A stretch of 64,000 bases of DNA from Ashinkailepas kermadecensis (taxonomy: Eukaryota > Arthropoda > Thecostraca > Neolepadidae). Location: positions 576,001-640,000 of the forward strand of contig JAOTOM010005179.1 of the NCBI GenBank assembly GCA_034440615.1. The letters are read 5' to 3'. Position 1 is the first letter of the stretch. The number at the start of each line of letters is the position of its first letter. Made by a program: the position numbers and the translations under genes. The notes under the pieces are model-generated. The model worked only from the letters and a program-made list of their open reading frames with translations, had not been told where the DNA came from and ran no database searches. Below are positions 1 through 11,313 of the stretch, piece by piece.

Positions 1-1090
1 AGACCTTGAGCGCCGCTCCCGCTGACCACCGTGTGACCTTGACCGGCGGCATAATGATGCCTGTTTGAGCCGATGGTTGTGTTTCAGCCGAGTGCTGTGC
101 TGGTCAAGTGCGCCGCGTTGTACTCAGTGAAGTGAAATGAACTGCTATGAAGGATGTAAATAAAAAATGAGGTAGTGCGTAACACTTGGCAGTGCCCAGA
201 AGCCAAGAAGTAAAAGTGTATGTTAACTGGAATATCTTCATGGTGACGTTACTTGGAAGGACTGCAATCATAAGTGCCAAGACAGCACCATTGTGGTGCC
301 CTGGGCCAGGCTACGGTTGTACGATGTCGAAAGGGTGGTTATCCAGGTGGCAATCGGAGGGAGCGGATTTCGGCCCCTCTGCTGGCACAGATCTCAGAAA
401 CTATGGCACCCACAGCAAATTGAATTAGGATTCCGTGGGATAGCTCATGACGATTCTGGAAGAACGCATCCAGATGTTTTTTTTAAAACAAAAATACGTC
501 ACTGCGGGCACATACGACGTCACTCGTGGCGCCAATTTTTTAGATCTGGTGTCATTTTCGGGGGCGATTTCGGAAATTTGGAAGCAGATAGAAGAGATGC
601 ATCGCACTGTTATTTTGATTTAAAAAAGGAAATTCAACATTTTGAAAGCTTCGAGTTCTAAAATGTTCAATCATTTCAGTTCCAATTGTTCGGAACATTT
701 TTTCTTGCGATAGGTGGGTCATACCTATAAATGGTAATTCAAGTCAACCATAAAAAACTATATAGAAAAGTTCACGGTTTGGCTAAAATTTGTGATTTGG
801 CGCTAAAAAGCTCATAATGGTGAAAAAGTACGTCATCAGAAAACATCATTCCAAAAAATCTGAGATAGCAGTTTTTTATTCTGTTGATATAACCAATTCC
901 GTACAGTTCATGCATATATCTGTATTCGGATATGTGTGACACCTTAAAATCAATTTCGGAGGTGACCTCACTTAAATTTGAGCTTGAACGTCCTGATCCA
1001 AGCTTTTTTTTCAACGATTGCGGAATTAATGTAGGAAAATGTCTAAAAAGTTCGGGCGCAGTGCCGTTTTCTCACTGTCGCTGAGAAACC
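1..1090. other. Unassigned unique DNA
   Basis: No recognisable gene. Two short overlapping open frames (186-428 and 293-661, plus strand) carry no family motif. Bases about 290-345 resemble bases about 1208-1256 (both hold a CAGGCTAC core followed by a GTTGTAC/GCTGTACC and GGGTGxTxAxCCA pattern), so this stretch contains a diverged copy of a dispersed repeat. Bases 660-1020 are AT-rich with T runs and look non-coding. Confidence 0.5.
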
Positions 1091-1147
1091 ATCAGGAGGG
1101 ATGGGGTGGGAGCTGATCCCCTCCCCCACCCCCGGATGGACGTGGCT

Positions 1148-1312
1148 CACCATCAACTTCCCCACAGTGTATCCTCACGAGCACGCACCCTCTGTCGGCT
1201 TGTGCAGCACTGGGGTGTCCTGGTACAGGCTACAGCTGTACCGTGCGGAGAGGGTGTTAACCATCAACCCCTCCACGGTATGACGCCGCGGCCGACAACG
1301 CACCCTCTGTCG
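1148..1312. repeat. Diverged tandem duplication, about 111-bp period
   Basis: ACCATCAAC begins at 1149 and again at 1260, and each is followed by a CACCCTCTGTCG block (ending near 1198 and 1311). The middle of the unit carries the CAGGCTAC motif shared with about 305-320. Two units only, with substantial divergence, so this is an old duplication. Short open frames across it (1101-1283, 1106-1342) have no recognisable product. Confidence 0.5.
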
Positions 1313-1359
1313 CACCTTCTGCAAAACATCACTACCTACTAACATTTTCCGGTCACGCC

Positions 1360-2060
1360 CCACCGGCCTCGCCTCTCGCTGCCAAAGTTAGTCGGGCCTC
1401 TTTCGGTCCGCGCGCTGATAATTCACACTTAGGCGTGCTTAATGCCCGGCGGGGCTAACAAATGGCTGTTTGTGCCCGGGCGGCCCGGCCGTTGGAGTGC
1501 GGCGCGGCGGAGCCGGCGGCGCGCCAGCGGCTGACGCCCGAGGCGGCGCGCCTGTCGCGCCGCTGACGGATGCCGACGAGCGGCGCGGCGGCGGCCGGCG
1601 CGTTACACACCGGTTATTGCACGCCGCCATTTTGCGGAATTAACAGCTCACCTCGCGCGCAAACGGCCACGAACGGCAGCGGAACGACGGCGGCGCCATC
1701 AGCCGCGCTGCGCGACTGTATCTGCTAATACCCGGCCGACGCCGTTTGATAAGACCGCCAGCACGTGAGGCCGCCGTCGAATGGCCCCCGCCATGAGCCA
1801 TCGGAGATGACCTTAGAATATCTCTGTCAGTGAAGCGGGCCGGCGCAGTGGGCGCGCGCCGCGTTATGTAATGGAACGAGCCTGTTGAAAGTGTCCGCGG
1901 CCGCAGCCGGGTCGGAGCGAGACCTAATCGGCCGCCGGCGTCATCTGGGTCCCCGTACAGAGCGCCGCTCATTGGTGCGGAGCGGCGCGCCGCCCGATCG
2001 TGCGGAGAACACGTGTCGCGTTTTCGTCAGGTGCGGAGGTACCTGTGGGTTTTCGGCAAT
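1360..2060. other. CpG-rich block
   Basis: Dense CpG with strings such as GGCGCGCC and GCGGCGGCC, in contrast to the AT-moderate flanks. In an invertebrate such blocks can mark unmethylated promoters or exons, but no open frame here has a recognisable product (candidates 1439-1630 minus, 1640-1972 minus, 1885-2151 plus). I see no convincing TATA box, initiator or splice-bounded exon. Regulatory function is only a possibility. Confidence 0.35.
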
Positions 2061-2090
2061 CATGATGCGCGGGTCACGAAGGCTGCCGAG

Positions 2091-2252
2091 CGGTATGTAT
2101 GTACTTACCTATGCCGCGCGTTACCTGGTGAATGTCGATGCAGCCGCATAGTGTGCGGGTGGTACCGCGCGGCATAGGTGTCGAACGGTACTTATGCTGC
2201 ACGTTACGCGGTGAATGTTGATGCAGCCGGATAGTGCTGTGTCGCCGGTACT
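2091..2252. repeat. Two-copy direct repeat, about 95-bp spacing
   Basis: A segment beginning CGGTA, running through ATGCxGCxCGTTACxxGGTGAATG and a TGATGCAGCCG-type core and ending near GTCGCCGGTA, occurs at about 2091-2163 and again at 2186-2250. The copies differ by several substitutions and a short deletion near the left end. Confidence 0.6.
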
Positions 2253-2677
2253 ACCCCCGGAGGTTCTCATAGGAAATGTATAGTGTATGAAGTGACAGAA
2301 GTGCGCGTTCTAGCACGCGCAGTTAAGTCAGGTTTGGTGTCTGCTCATTTGTAGGGAGCAGCGAACGACAATTGGTGTATGAAGGGGTTTCTTTTTTGGT
2401 CAGCCAGGGGTGTATTTTCCATGGAATAGCACAGACTCCAAAACGTGTCATGGTTGAACGATCGAGGTCTGGAGAATGCACATGTGAAAACGAAAATTAT
2501 CCGTCGTTTAGGGGCCCAAGACCCAAGCAACTCTTCGGGTATATATGTGCACAAATTGAATTTTGCCATTGCCATACAAAATGCATGCAACAACTCTGCA
2601 CCTCGAACGCCCTCAAAGTCGGAGGTTGTCGCCGCTGATGGCTGCATCTGCGACCAACAGAATGTGCTTGTTTTGTA
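2253..2677. other. Unassigned unique DNA
   Basis: Nothing recognisable. The longest open frame (2345-2803, minus, 152 codons) has no known motif and runs into the 22-bp repeat array that follows, so I do not call it a gene. Confidence 0.4.
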
Positions 2678-2765
2678 GTACTGTTTCTGTATCATTGTGG
2701 TACTGTTTCCGTACCGTTGTGGTGTTGTTTCCGCACCGTTGTGGTGTTCTTTCCTGTACCGTGGT
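2678..2765. repeat. 22-bp minisatellite, about 4 copies
   Basis: Units start at 2678, 2700, 2722 and 2744. The shape is GTxxTGTTTCCGxACCGTTGTG with a few substitutions; the last copy is shortened by about 2 bases. Unit edges are clear on the GTTGTG/GTG junctions. Confidence 0.85.
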
Positions 2766-2848
2766 GTTAGCTCCAGTAGCTTACGGGAACATAGAATGCA
2801 CATTTCCCCTCACATTATGTGCATCACAATCGCGGATGTTTGTCGGAC

Positions 2849-2977
2849 ATGATGTGCCATGGACTGGTCGGCTTCCTCACAACAGCTGACCTAACAAAAG
2901 CGTTCGACAGTGTTCAGCATGCTCGCCTCATTGAGACACGAGGCTGGTCAGACATCGATGATCAATATCAACGATGA
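2849..2977 (+). mobile_element. Non-LTR retrotransposon relic: reverse-transcriptase motif A fragment
   Basis: Translation from 2849 to the stop at 2975-2977 contains the core DLTKAFDSVQHARLIE preceded by a GLVGFLTTA-like run. The aspartate followed by xxKAFDxVxH is the signature of palm motif A (first catalytic aspartate) of LINE reverse transcriptases such as the CR1, Jockey, L2 and I groups. Only about 40 codons are readable before the stop, whereas an intact ORF2 has about 900-1000 codons. No endonuclease, YADD motif or 3' tail is seen nearby. I infer a truncated, dead insertion on the plus strand. The exact clade cannot be set from so short a fragment, and a chance match is possible but unlikely for this motif. 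Confidence 0.6.
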
Positions 2978-4321
2978 GCCACGGAATTAGTTAATCTCTG
3001 AGCCCTGTCGAATCTCGAGAGGAGGAGGAAACTTCCCCTTCAGAAGTGTTGTTCTTCCGAGCGAGAGCGAAGCCCGGTCGAGTCTACTCCCGCGCACACG
3101 GTATGTACAGAAGGTCGTCTGAAGGTCGTCTGAGCGGCCCGGCTCCGCCTGACCGTCACACTTTTGGAACCGTAATTACCTATTTTTACAGCGTCTCACG
3201 TTCTAATTTGTTCACACAAAGTCAGGTGTGAAATTTTAATCTTTACGATATGACATCCCTATATTGTTCGTGAAGTGGCTATGCCTTTTCCCAAGAGTTT
3301 CGCGATGGCATTTGGCATGACGCACATCAGTCCCGGATGGCAAAGACGTAAACCGCTGGATTTGTATCCCGGAGTCTGGAGCTCGGTCCCAGGCAGGCAT
3401 GGCGCTTTTATATATGCCATGGTCATTTAAGTTGGTGAATGTATCGCACCAGAAATCACCTTAGCTCTGCATGCATGCTTGTAGACTGGCGGCCTGGTCA
3501 CGTCTTCACACGTCGTAAACACGCCAGGTAGTGCGCCTATGCCTGATGCGATGTGGCGGCGATGCACCACGGGAATTCGGCTGCATTGCCATTTTGGCAC
3601 TTACTCTCGCCCGTCCATCATATCTGAGGCGCCGTATGCTGATCATTGCGAACCAGGGCGACCACAGCGAGCCCAAGCGAACGTGTCTTCACACGTAAGG
3701 GTGAGCTTGATAATATGAGCGCACGATACGAGCCGACCCGGGACGGCGTCACGCTTTTCATGACATAATAACTTTAGTTGGTAAGAGCCGGAAAATTCAT
3801 TTCTGAACCATGCTAGTTCCGTGTCATTTGATACGTGTTCTGTGTTATCAAACGTTTATTAGCGAATCAACTAATTAGTAAAATTCATTATCGAAATTTC
3901 ATGACTTTCGTGACTGTTATTCAGCGTTTACCCACGCTATCTCAACCCACCATCATCCCACAGAGCTGAGAGCGGCATCATTGTACACGCCGTCGTCCAC
4001 TTGACACATTGGCACGTTCAAAAGTCCAGAATTCAGAAGTTCACGGCAGACTTCTTGGTTTTTAAACAGTTGCTGGGTATGGAAAATAAGTATGTTATGA
4101 AGTTTGACTTCTTGGAGTTTTCGATGAACAGTCACAATCGAAAGCTTACGAACAATCAGCTTATGAACAGCTTATGAACATTCACAAGCTTACGCTGTAT
4201 CGAATGATACGATTTACAGCAGCAGGATATAACTCATTCACTACTTAATAAGTCCACAAGCGATTCACGTTGATGTTGCGTGTTGCTCGGCTGTCTCACG
4301 CTGTCTACTGAAATCAATTGA
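2978..4321. other. Unassigned unique DNA
   Basis: No gene recognised. There is a 12-bp doublet (GAAGGTCGTCTG) near 3112-3135 and short CTTATGAACA repetitions at 4155-4180. Open frames are all under 80 codons and lack motifs. Confidence 0.4.
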
Positions 4322-4752
4322 AAGCTGAAATCGACGCGTTTTTGCATGTAAATCATGTGAATGCGAACGATTGAAGCTGCCGTGAAATGAAACGAAAACA
4401 GAGGGGTCAACCCCTTGGGACACATCAAAGTATATTGTACAGCAGGGACACACACCTAACTATTACTAATAATTGATTAACAATCACATTCAATTTGGTT
4501 TTAGTTAGTTGGCATTTGGTAAAAGTTTTGTTCCGTTTTTATGTTAAGCTGATAAGCAATTCAAGAAGCTGATGCAAAACGCGCCGATTTCAGCTTCCCG
4601 AATAGACTTCGGTCCATGCTACGTTTTTGCGTGGAAGTACCTGACCAGGAAATATGCAACCTGGGACGCAAAAGAAAGAGGAAAAAGATAGGCACCAACA
4701 CCGTGGGACACATCAAAACACACATATTACGGCTGGAACACCTACACACATA
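4322..4752. repeat. Inverted-repeat structure with embedded diverged copies
   Basis: The segment 4322-4347 (AAGCTGAAATCG followed by ACGCGTTTTTGCAT) is matched in inverted orientation by 4572-4596, with one substitution and one single-base indel over about 26 bases. In addition 4335-4455 and 4622-4750 share direct similarity: each has CGTTTTTGC near its start and GGGACACATCAAA near its end. The arms lie about 225 bp apart. This fits a collapsed or rearranged small repeat element; I did not find a target-site duplication or a transposase. Confidence 0.5.
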
Positions 4753-7410
4753 CAGACACACACAATCACGGTTATTTATTTTTTTAAGCAGCAATCCCAT
4801 TATAATTCCTATGTTTTCATACACAGCTTGTCACTAACTGTTCCTTATGTTGCAAATTATCTGTGCATGCATCATTATCATTTCGATGACAGAGACAGAC
4901 CCATAAAATCTACCGCTTTGCACCTTGCTGCCCAAATCAATGTTAGATCAGGCTAGGTTTTAAAAAGCAACAAACAATTTTCTTCCTGTAAGCATTTCAA
5001 TTCTTCACTTCAGTGCTTGCCTACCATCCCAACAGACTACCGTACTGGTAATTAATACTAGTTGAGCACATTGCATTCAAAGCCAAAAACGTTCACGGAA
5101 TCATAGGGCTTGGAAGAAATCATTTTTATGGGAGTAGGATTTGCACGCCTTCCAAGCGATCGTTCAGGATCCGCCACTATAGGCAGACGAATTAAGGAGA
5201 TCAACGGGACAGACTCCTCATCACTCACGATTTGGTCCAAGGATCATGGCTGCGCCGATTTAGGTTTCATTACTTACTACTGATTTGGTGCTTTACCTTG
5301 ACTCCAAATTCGTGATGCACGCTGGTGCTGTTCAGTTCGCCCAGTGGGGCGTTCCATGTCATTTGTGCAAGCAAGGCAAATGAACAGAACACAATTGATG
5401 TAGAGCAAAGGCGGGGTACCAAAGCCAATTTGAAATAAACGGTGATAAAATATGTGTTGCTGTTTAATTATCGACAATGGGGGCACCGAGCAGATTTCCA
5501 TGTAGGGAGACCGGGTCTAGTAGACACAATTTTGGCGAAACTGAAAATAACTCATCACTTTGGAATGGTAGCAAGGAGATAGCTACACGCGCGCCAAATC
5601 TAATGCTTCTGGTATCACCCCCGATATTTTTTTTTCGTGGCATCCTCTGGGCTTTCTATCAGACAGCAAAACATCGCGCAACTACCGGATTATCAACTTA
5701 CCCGCTGCAGGGATGAGTTGATAAAATTTAAGTTAAGTAAAATATATTGTATGTAGGTGGCATTAGCTTACGCCATCTGAGGGGTTCATGTTTCACCCTT
5801 ACTGTAATAAAACCGGTTTTAATCCCGGCTGACCATAGCTCATCGTTTATGCCATTTATGGAAGGCGCAAATGTTCATTCCGTAGCTGCAACTTTTCGTT
5901 CGTTCAATAGTTTCCATTGTGTGAGAAATACCCGTAGAAATATTGAATACGATTTTCTTTAAACAGTTTTCGCAAGCACCTTGATTAAAATAGGCAATTC
6001 CGTGGTTATCTAATTTCATTACCAGTCACAAAATGTTGATACAGGCTGATGTTGATACGGGCTGATTAAGTGGTGCAGACTGTATCAATTTACTCCTGAG
6101 GTCTTCTGCTGCAGTCTGCAGCATGTTATGCAACATTGCGAGTGCAGTGTAGCGGCAAACGATAAAAGCATTTCACCGTTGCACAGCTGAGATAACATGG
6201 TAATGATAACAGACAATAAAAAGTTTGCAAGTGGGCACAAATCAGAAATTAGGGGCGAAGCACAGGTATTGACATTTTGCTTTCGCTCCAAATATGTGCC
6301 GCATCGTCACCATTCCGCAGCCGCGAATCGAAGGGATCGCTTGTTTTCGCCGCGAGAAGAGGGTGCCGGTAGGAGTATGTGTGGTAGCCATGGCAACCGG
6401 CTCCACACTTTTGGAGAAAATGCTGTTGTATCAACCATCTCATGCATGAACTTGACCCAGTATCCACTAACTACAGCAGTAATGACGATCTCGCAGTAAT
6501 GACTGCGATGCTCGCCTCCATCCAGTAGCTACGATCACGCGCGCGTTACGCTACTGCATAACAGCCGCATTCGTTGGGAAAGCTTCACGCAAAAAGTGCT
6601 CAGGTGAAAATAAGATTGGACACACATTTGATGACGAATTCGCTGTTCACACTGAGGAAAATGCATTTGAAGCTAATAATTCATCTCCCCGACTTACCTG
6701 CTTTAAAAATACTGGTGGCTGACATCGCTGCAAGGAAATCTGGTCCAAACTTTGTATGGTTTGCTCTTCTGTGGCCCTCCTAGTTTCACAAATACTGTCA
6801 CCATCTCTCCCGAGTTCTGCTTGAGCACACGTGAAGGAGTGAAGAAGCAAATGTCACTGATCTAGTACTTAAGAAATTCGTATGTCCACCGTTATGCTTC
6901 TGAGCAAATGTCATAGGCCTTCCTTACGTCAACAGTGGCGGAATCTGGGCGCATTAAAAATGCAGGGTGGCGTGTGTCAAAGTATATTGGCAGCCCGTGA
7001 CGTCAAACAGGCGCGGTCTTGGGGTTAGCCAGTTGCCACTACAGAAAATAAGGATTTTCCGAGTGCATTCCGGCTCAGCAAGTATATGTGTTGTATATAA
7101 TTTATATGCCATGGGAAAGCTTATTTCATGGTAATTCCATAGCCATGGCAGACTTCTACAAAAATGTGTTTGTTCTGGTGCAGTCTGGTATTATTTAGAC
7201 GCATGTCATATTCACCTATACTATTTGACTTCAACGCAGACAAGCAACTGGTGCTAGTAGCTTAGTTCGTAACGCGTGGGCATGTAGATTTTGAGGTACT
7301 GAATACAATTACATTCCGAATAGTTGCGCAACTGCTCATCACACTTCACAGTCACTGCGCGAACGGCTGGCTTCACTGAGCTGGCGTTTGGCGACCTGTA
7401 CATCAGCCAC
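4753..7410. other. Unassigned unique DNA
   Basis: No gene recognised. Open frames are short (100 codons or fewer) and motif-free. A 16-bp doublet (TGTTGATACAGGCTGA/TGTTGATACGGGCTGA) lies at 6033-6064. The stretch 5222-5262 holds a GGCGCAGCCATGAT-like string on the minus strand that faintly resembles hAT-type ends but has no partner. Confidence 0.4.
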
Positions 7411-7500
7411 GTTGTTCAGCAGCCCGTGAAGAATGCAAGTTCGCCGAACGAGCTGGGTAACGCCAACCTTCTTGTTCAGCAGCTCGGGAAGAATTCAAGT
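7411..7500. repeat. Direct repeat, exact 60-bp period
   Basis: TTGTTCAGCAGC followed by CCGTGAAGAATGCAAGT at 7412-7440 recurs as TTGTTCAGCAGC followed by TCGGGAAGAATTCAAGT at 7472-7500. The 60-bp spacing preserves frame, so the overlapping open frame 7324-7626 (plus, 100 codons) contains a two-fold VQQxxxKNxSS-type repeat. No known protein family is evident. Confidence 0.7.
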
Positions 7501-9264
7501 CCGGGGAGACAGTCGTTTTCGATTGGAAAACGTGTGCTGCTGGAGTCTTCTGGTTGTACTTGCTTGGCCCGATTTTGTAGCCTGACACTGCACAACATGG
7601 ATTGTTTTTCTGATTGTTTATTCTGAAGAAGTAAGAACAATCTTCAACATCTGTGAAATGCCAAGGCCCTCAGAAGCTAGAAATATATTTTAAAAGCACC
7701 ATACCACACAACTAGCATTAAATGTGTGTTGTCAACATGATCTGTCCTAGTGTGCACCAACTACAAGTGCTGCACCTCAATCAAAGAAAACATAGCTGCA
7801 TAGCTAACGGATGCATACATAGCTAACGGACCGGCTTAAGCACGGCTTACACTACGCGTGCAATACAAAGCCTGTACACAGTGCCTGACTACCCTGAATA
7901 CGAACCGAGGCCGCAGAAACCTCCCATGCTTTGGTTGTATTCTAAAAGGGTCACCCGGTGTCTGCTGAGGCCCATCACCTAACTTGGCATAAACAAGATC
8001 ACTTGTGAAGTGGCATACAGTAAGAATAGCTTAAACATTAAATGTCAAACATCGATTGCAGTACAACACAATAAAAACGATTTCTGCAAAAATACACCAA
8101 AAAACCTCTCGAGATGACGTTATAGCTCTGCGTCCTGACAATAGCTGACCAATGCGGAAAAGATCGACAAGGGATGCTGCTGTACAAAACACTTTATTAA
8201 TGGCACGCTTCCTCACACCATTTTGCGGTGGTGGCGATAACACCGTTGATGGATGGGATCCGGCTCCTTCCATGACGATGATTCAGAAAAGATTTTGCTT
8301 CTTGTTGTGGTATTCTTTTCTTGAACTCTGTTGCAGAATATTTGCAGTGTTCTTACGCTCCCCGAAGTAGTGGGTGCTGAGGGCATGGGTGCTGTTTACA
8401 GTATCAAGTAGTGGCATCGTGACCGAATTTATTTATAAATGTGTTGCTATCATTCACGTTGAAAGTACCTTAATCATGCATCGGTGTGCCCTGCATCCAC
8501 ATCGTCCAAACATCCCATCCGTCAGCGCCTACGCACGCCTATTACAACGCCAACATTCTGTTGTCGCCCCTGATTCGCCTCCGTTGCTATCGATTTCCGA
8601 TAAGGAGCCATTGTCATAACTTACCTCGAAGCGCCTCGGGCTGATGTTAATCAGCCGCGCCCTCCCCCAGAGATGACGGGGGATGTGCCCTGAGCGCCAG
8701 CCTCCGCTCTTCCGCTCACCTTGAGCACGAGTCGCACGCGCTCCTGTCGTATTTACTCTCGAGGTGTGCCGAATCAGTCCAATGGCCGGCAGGAGGGGTG
8801 CGCGCCGCCCATTCCCCGGTCATCGCCACCACGTTAATGCATGCGGACGGCCTGGGAGCACAATACCGGGCGTGCCAGACAACCCTAACGAACGCCGCGT
8901 GCCACGATACGCAGGAATACATCAGAACGCCACCGTCTCAAAACCCAGTAATAATTATTACGCAGAATCTCACCAATTGTTCAAATCTACAGACTTTTCA
9001 ATAATCCGAAGTGGCGGGCAAAATAAGAAATTAAGTGTTATCGGAATTCGCCTAAACGAGGCTGTTATCGCCATTTCTGAGGTTTTATAGTCATAAAGAA
9101 TTTTGAATTTGGGGCAATGAGGACTTGGGGTTTTGACACTATGTGGTTCTGATAAAGACTCCCACAATACAACGCGAGCCGGACGCAAGAAAGCGTAGCT
9201 CAGTTTCAGCTATTAGTGGGACGGTGCCATGGACACATTGTCTTCTAGTGTGTGACACGTTTCT
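7501..9264. other. Unassigned unique DNA
   Basis: No gene recognised. A CATAGCTAACGGA doublet occurs near 7799-7832. The part near 8620-8900 is somewhat GC-rich. Open frames up to 108 codons (8764-9090, plus) lack motifs. Confidence 0.4.
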
Positions 9265-9312
9265 TAATAATCAGCTCGACACAGGCCCTAATAATCAGCT
9301 CGACACAGGCCC
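9265..9312. repeat. 24-bp perfect tandem doublet
   Basis: TAATAATCAGCTCGACACAG followed by GCCC occurs twice head to tail (9265-9288 and 9289-9312), followed by the start of a third copy (TAAT). Confidence 0.9.
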
Positions 9313-10410
9313 TAATCTATCGCGACTCTTACCGCTGACTTTGATTTTCAGAAACCGTCAAATTTATCGGAAGCTATTACCTACTGGTTATGATACCGTG
9401 CACGTGCCGTCGTAGCTAATGTTTGTGTGGACCTGGGTAGTGACCACGATTGGGATGAGTATGGGTAAGAGTGCTGGTGCCAAATCGTCGCGATTTTGAC
9501 TGGAATTTGGTGTTTCCATCTGGACTGAACATTTTCAAGCTCAGACCATCAGCATCATCGGCCACAGCACCGTGCATGTTTTATTTGGTACATTGCTTGT
9601 TGTTTTGCCCACTAAGTGGGTGGGTAAGGTAAATAGAAAGACTGCTCTGGACTATTTTTCGGTGCTCATTCTCAATGAAGAGCTGACAATTATGCCCTGA
9701 AATATTGAAACCCAAGCATTAAAATGGTTAGAGGGTGGGATTTCATGTGAAAGTAATCGTGTATGCTCTTCACCAGGTGATTATGAGTCCATCTTTTCCT
9801 TCGTTTTGCACAGTACTGAAGCTGCAATTTTTAGAGTAATCTTAAGAGAAATATACGATGCTTTGCAGTTGAATTTACGCTCAGCGACCGCCTATAGCGA
9901 TGTAGCCAGGAATTAGGGAAGAACTAGGAACGAGGAACTATCCTAAGCTTCCACCAGTGTCACCACCACCACTACTCATCACATATTAGTTGTGAACAAA
10001 TAAAACAAAAACATCGGAACATGAAGGCGTGATGATGACATGGATCCTTTCACTTAGCTTTTCTACCTGCGCTGAAATAAAGCGATGATTGATTTCGGAT
10101 GTATGTCTGGTGTTTTTTTCCCGTTTGACTTCGGCTAAGAATCCTTAAATCTGGGAAAATATTTGATATTACTGAGTTTATTAGCTTCCTTTGAAGTGGT
10201 ATCAGGAATTACACAGTAGTAGGATTGCACGTGATTGACCTGCTTGAGAAAAACAAACATGGTGAGTAAAATATCCGATGCAACTGATCGCTAACTTGTT
10301 TTCTTAGCTTTTAAAATAGCATAAAAATAAAAAGTGTTCTTATTAAGGACAAGCCACCATGCGTTCGTCTATATCCAAGAGGGCGCAGCATAAATGGCGA
10401 GTGGCAATGG
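9313..10410. other. Unassigned unique DNA
   Basis: AT-moderate, no open frame of note and no recognisable element. It directly precedes a long minisatellite. Confidence 0.4.
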
Positions 10411-11313
10411 TCAGACGGCAAAAGCCAGCGATCTCGTGATCTTCCGCGTCCCTTACGTCGCTTCTGGTCAGACGGCAACAGCCAGCGATCTCGTGATCTT
10501 CCGCGTTCCTTACGTCGCTTCTGTTCAGACGGCAACAGCAGCGATCTCGTGATCTTCCGCGTGCCTTACGTCGCTTCTGTTCAGACGGCAACAGCCAGCG
10601 ATCTCGTGATCTTCCGCGTCCCTTACGTCGCTTCTGGTCAGACGGCAACAGCCAGCGATCTCGTGATCTTCCGCGTCCCTTACGTCGCTTCTGGTCAGAC
10701 GGCAACAGCCAGCGATCTCGTGATCTTCCGCGTTCCTTACGTCGCTTCTGTTCAGACGGCAACAGCAGCGATCTCGTGATCTTCCGCGTGCCTTACGTCG
10801 CTTCTGTTCAGACGGCAACAGCAGCGATCTCGTGATCTTCCGCGTGCCTTACGTCGCTTCTGGTCAGACGGCAACAGCAGCGATCTCGTGATCTTCCGCG
10901 TTCCTTACGTCGCTTCTGGTCAGACGGCAACAGCCAGCGATCTCGTGATCTTCCGCGTTCCTTACGTCGCTTCTGTTCAGACGGCAACAGCAGCGATCTC
11001 GTGATCTTCCGCGTTCCTTACGTCGCTTCTGTTCAGACGGCAATAGCAGCGATCTCGTGATCTTCCGCGTCCCTTACGTCGCTTCTGGTCAGACGGCAAC
11101 AGCAGCGATCTCGTGATCTTCCGCGTGCCTTACGTCGCTTCTGGTCAGACGGCAACAGCAGCGATCTCGTGATCTTCCGCGTTCCTTACGTCGCTTCTGT
11201 TCAGACGGCAACAGCCAGCGATCTCGTGATCTTCTGCGTTCCTTACGTCGCTTCTGGTCAGACGGCAACAGCAGCGATCTCGTGATCTTCCGCGTTCCTT
11301 ACGTCGCTTCTGT
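10411..11313. repeat. 56/57-bp minisatellite, 16 copies
   Basis: TCAGACGGCAA starts units at 10411, 10468, 10525, 10581, 10638, 10695, 10752, 10808, 10864, 10920, 10977, 11033, 11089, 11145, 11201 and 11258. Units are 57 bp when they carry CAGCCAGCGAT and 56 bp when they carry CAGCAGCGAT. The other main polymorphism is CTGGTCAG versus CTGTTCAG and CGTCCC/CGTTCC/CGTGCC. On the minus strand the 57-bp units read as an arginine-rich 19-residue repeat, but each 56-bp unit shifts frame, so no continuous protein is encoded. Confidence 0.95.

Noticed and set aside
10343..10762. Arginine/serine-rich protein on the minus strand
   Set aside because: The RKxRGRSRDRW pattern is a shadow of the 57-bp unit and is broken by frameshifts wherever a 56-bp unit occurs.
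10411..11313. CRISPR-like array
   Set aside because: Units are contiguous copies of one sequence with no unique spacers between conserved repeats; the same holds for every other array here, and the context is eukaryotic.
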